DNA of 6,985 bases from Rariglobus sp967755175 (GTDB lineage: Bacteria > Verrucomicrobiota > Verrucomicrobiia > Opitutales > Opitutaceae). The notes below the pieces were generated by a model, which made no database searches, had not been told where the DNA came from, and saw only the letters and a list, made by a program, of their open reading frames with translations. Of this stretch, positions 6,594 to 6,985 are shown piece after piece. Numbering within the stretch: position 1 is the stretch's first letter; every line of letters starts with the position of its first letter. The stretch is from NCBI GenBank assembly GCA_967755175.1, contig CBRAFO010000153.1:1-6985 (forward strand), given 5' to 3'. The position numbers were made by a program, and so were the translations under genes.

Positions 6594-6985
6594 TCAGCGC
6601 TTGGAGAACTGGAAACGCTTGCGGGCGCCGGGCTGGCCGGGCTTCTTGCGCTCTTTTTCGCGCGGGTCGCGCATCAGGTGGCCGGCCTTCTTGAGGGCGG
6701 CGCGAAGCTCAGGATTGAGCTTCTGGAGGGCGCGAGCGATACCGTGAGCGGTCGCACCGGCCTGGCCAGTGACACCACCACCGGAAACGTTCACATCGAC
6801 ATCGATCTTATCGCGGAGCTCAACGGTGAGCAGCGGACGATAAGCCTGCTTGGCGAAGTTCTCGTGGGAGAAATAGATCTCGAAGTCGCTGCCATTGGCA
6901 GTGAGCTTGCCGGTGCCTTCGGAAAGGCGAACGCGGGCGGTGGAGGTCTTGCGGCGGCCGGTGCCGAGGAAAATGGTCTTTTCAG
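6594..6985 (-). CDS. rpsI: Small ribosomal subunit protein S9 (uS9), missing its extreme N-terminus
   Basis: Reading the minus strand in from the window edge gives two bases of a codon, then 129 residues and TGA at 6596-6594. The frame starts EKTIFLGTGRRKTSTARVRL, the standard S9 opening. It continues through SGGGVTGQAGATAHGIARAL (the family usually has GQAGAIRHG) to RDPREKERKKPGQPGARKRF and ends QFSKR. The basic C-terminal tail with the final SKR reaches the P-site tRNA anticodon stem in bacterial ribosomes. S9 usually has about 130 residues, so only the first one or few codons are missing. The only in-frame ATG inside the window (6794) is far internal, at the MNVSGGG segment, and is not the true start. 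rplM (L13) normally lies just upstream, which would be beyond the window end. A terminator follows directly. Confidence 0.97.
   Translation of the reverse strand, partial: EKTIFLGTGRRKTSTARVRLSEGTGKLTANGSDFEIYFSHENFAKQAYRPLLTVELRDKIDVDVNVSGGGVTGQAGATAHGIARALQKLNPELRAALKKAGHLMRDPREKERKKPGQPGARKRFQFSKR

Overview
The window is a GC-rich bacterial chromosome segment (by eye about 60 % GC) built around an arginine biosynthesis locus. Gene order, protein style, GC-rich codon use, missing Shine-Dalgarno sequences and abundant REP-like hairpins suggest a Verrucomicrobiota bacterium, probably of the Opitutaceae. That placement rests on general familiarity, not a database search, and is only moderately sure.

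Layout from left to right. (1) 1-129, minus: the first 43 codons of uxaC (uronate isomerase), cut by the window edge. (2) 130-259: a strong intrinsic terminator closing the arginine operon, plus a small REP-like hairpin. (3) 260-4783, minus: four genes transcribed argB, argD, argF, argG. The gaps are short (59 and 69 bp), except 103 bp between argB and argD, which is filled by an inverted pair of REP sequences (a REPIN). (4) 4784-4879: a short divergent control region. (5) 4880-6244, plus: argJ. (6) 6245-6593: a non-coding block between convergent argJ and rpsI, holding a second, different REPIN, two more hairpins and the rpsI terminator. (7) 6594-6985, minus: nearly all of rpsI (ribosomal protein S9), with its first codon or codons beyond the window end.

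Together the arg genes cover most of the route from glutamate to argininosuccinate. ArgJ makes N-acetylglutamate and/or recycles acetyl groups, ArgB phosphorylates N-acetylglutamate, ArgD transaminates the semialdehyde, ArgJ releases ornithine, ArgF makes citrulline and ArgG makes argininosuccinate. ArgC and ArgH are not in the window. ArgJ together with an ArgB carrying the N-terminal helix of arginine-sensitive kinases points to the acetyl-recycling pathway, with feedback control at ArgB.

I see no undescribed enzyme system, CRISPR array, prophage or insertion sequence. The items most worth a second look are the REP-like repeats (three apparent families in 7 kb), the absence of Shine-Dalgarno sequences upstream of every visible start, and a few odd leader structures at argF and argG.
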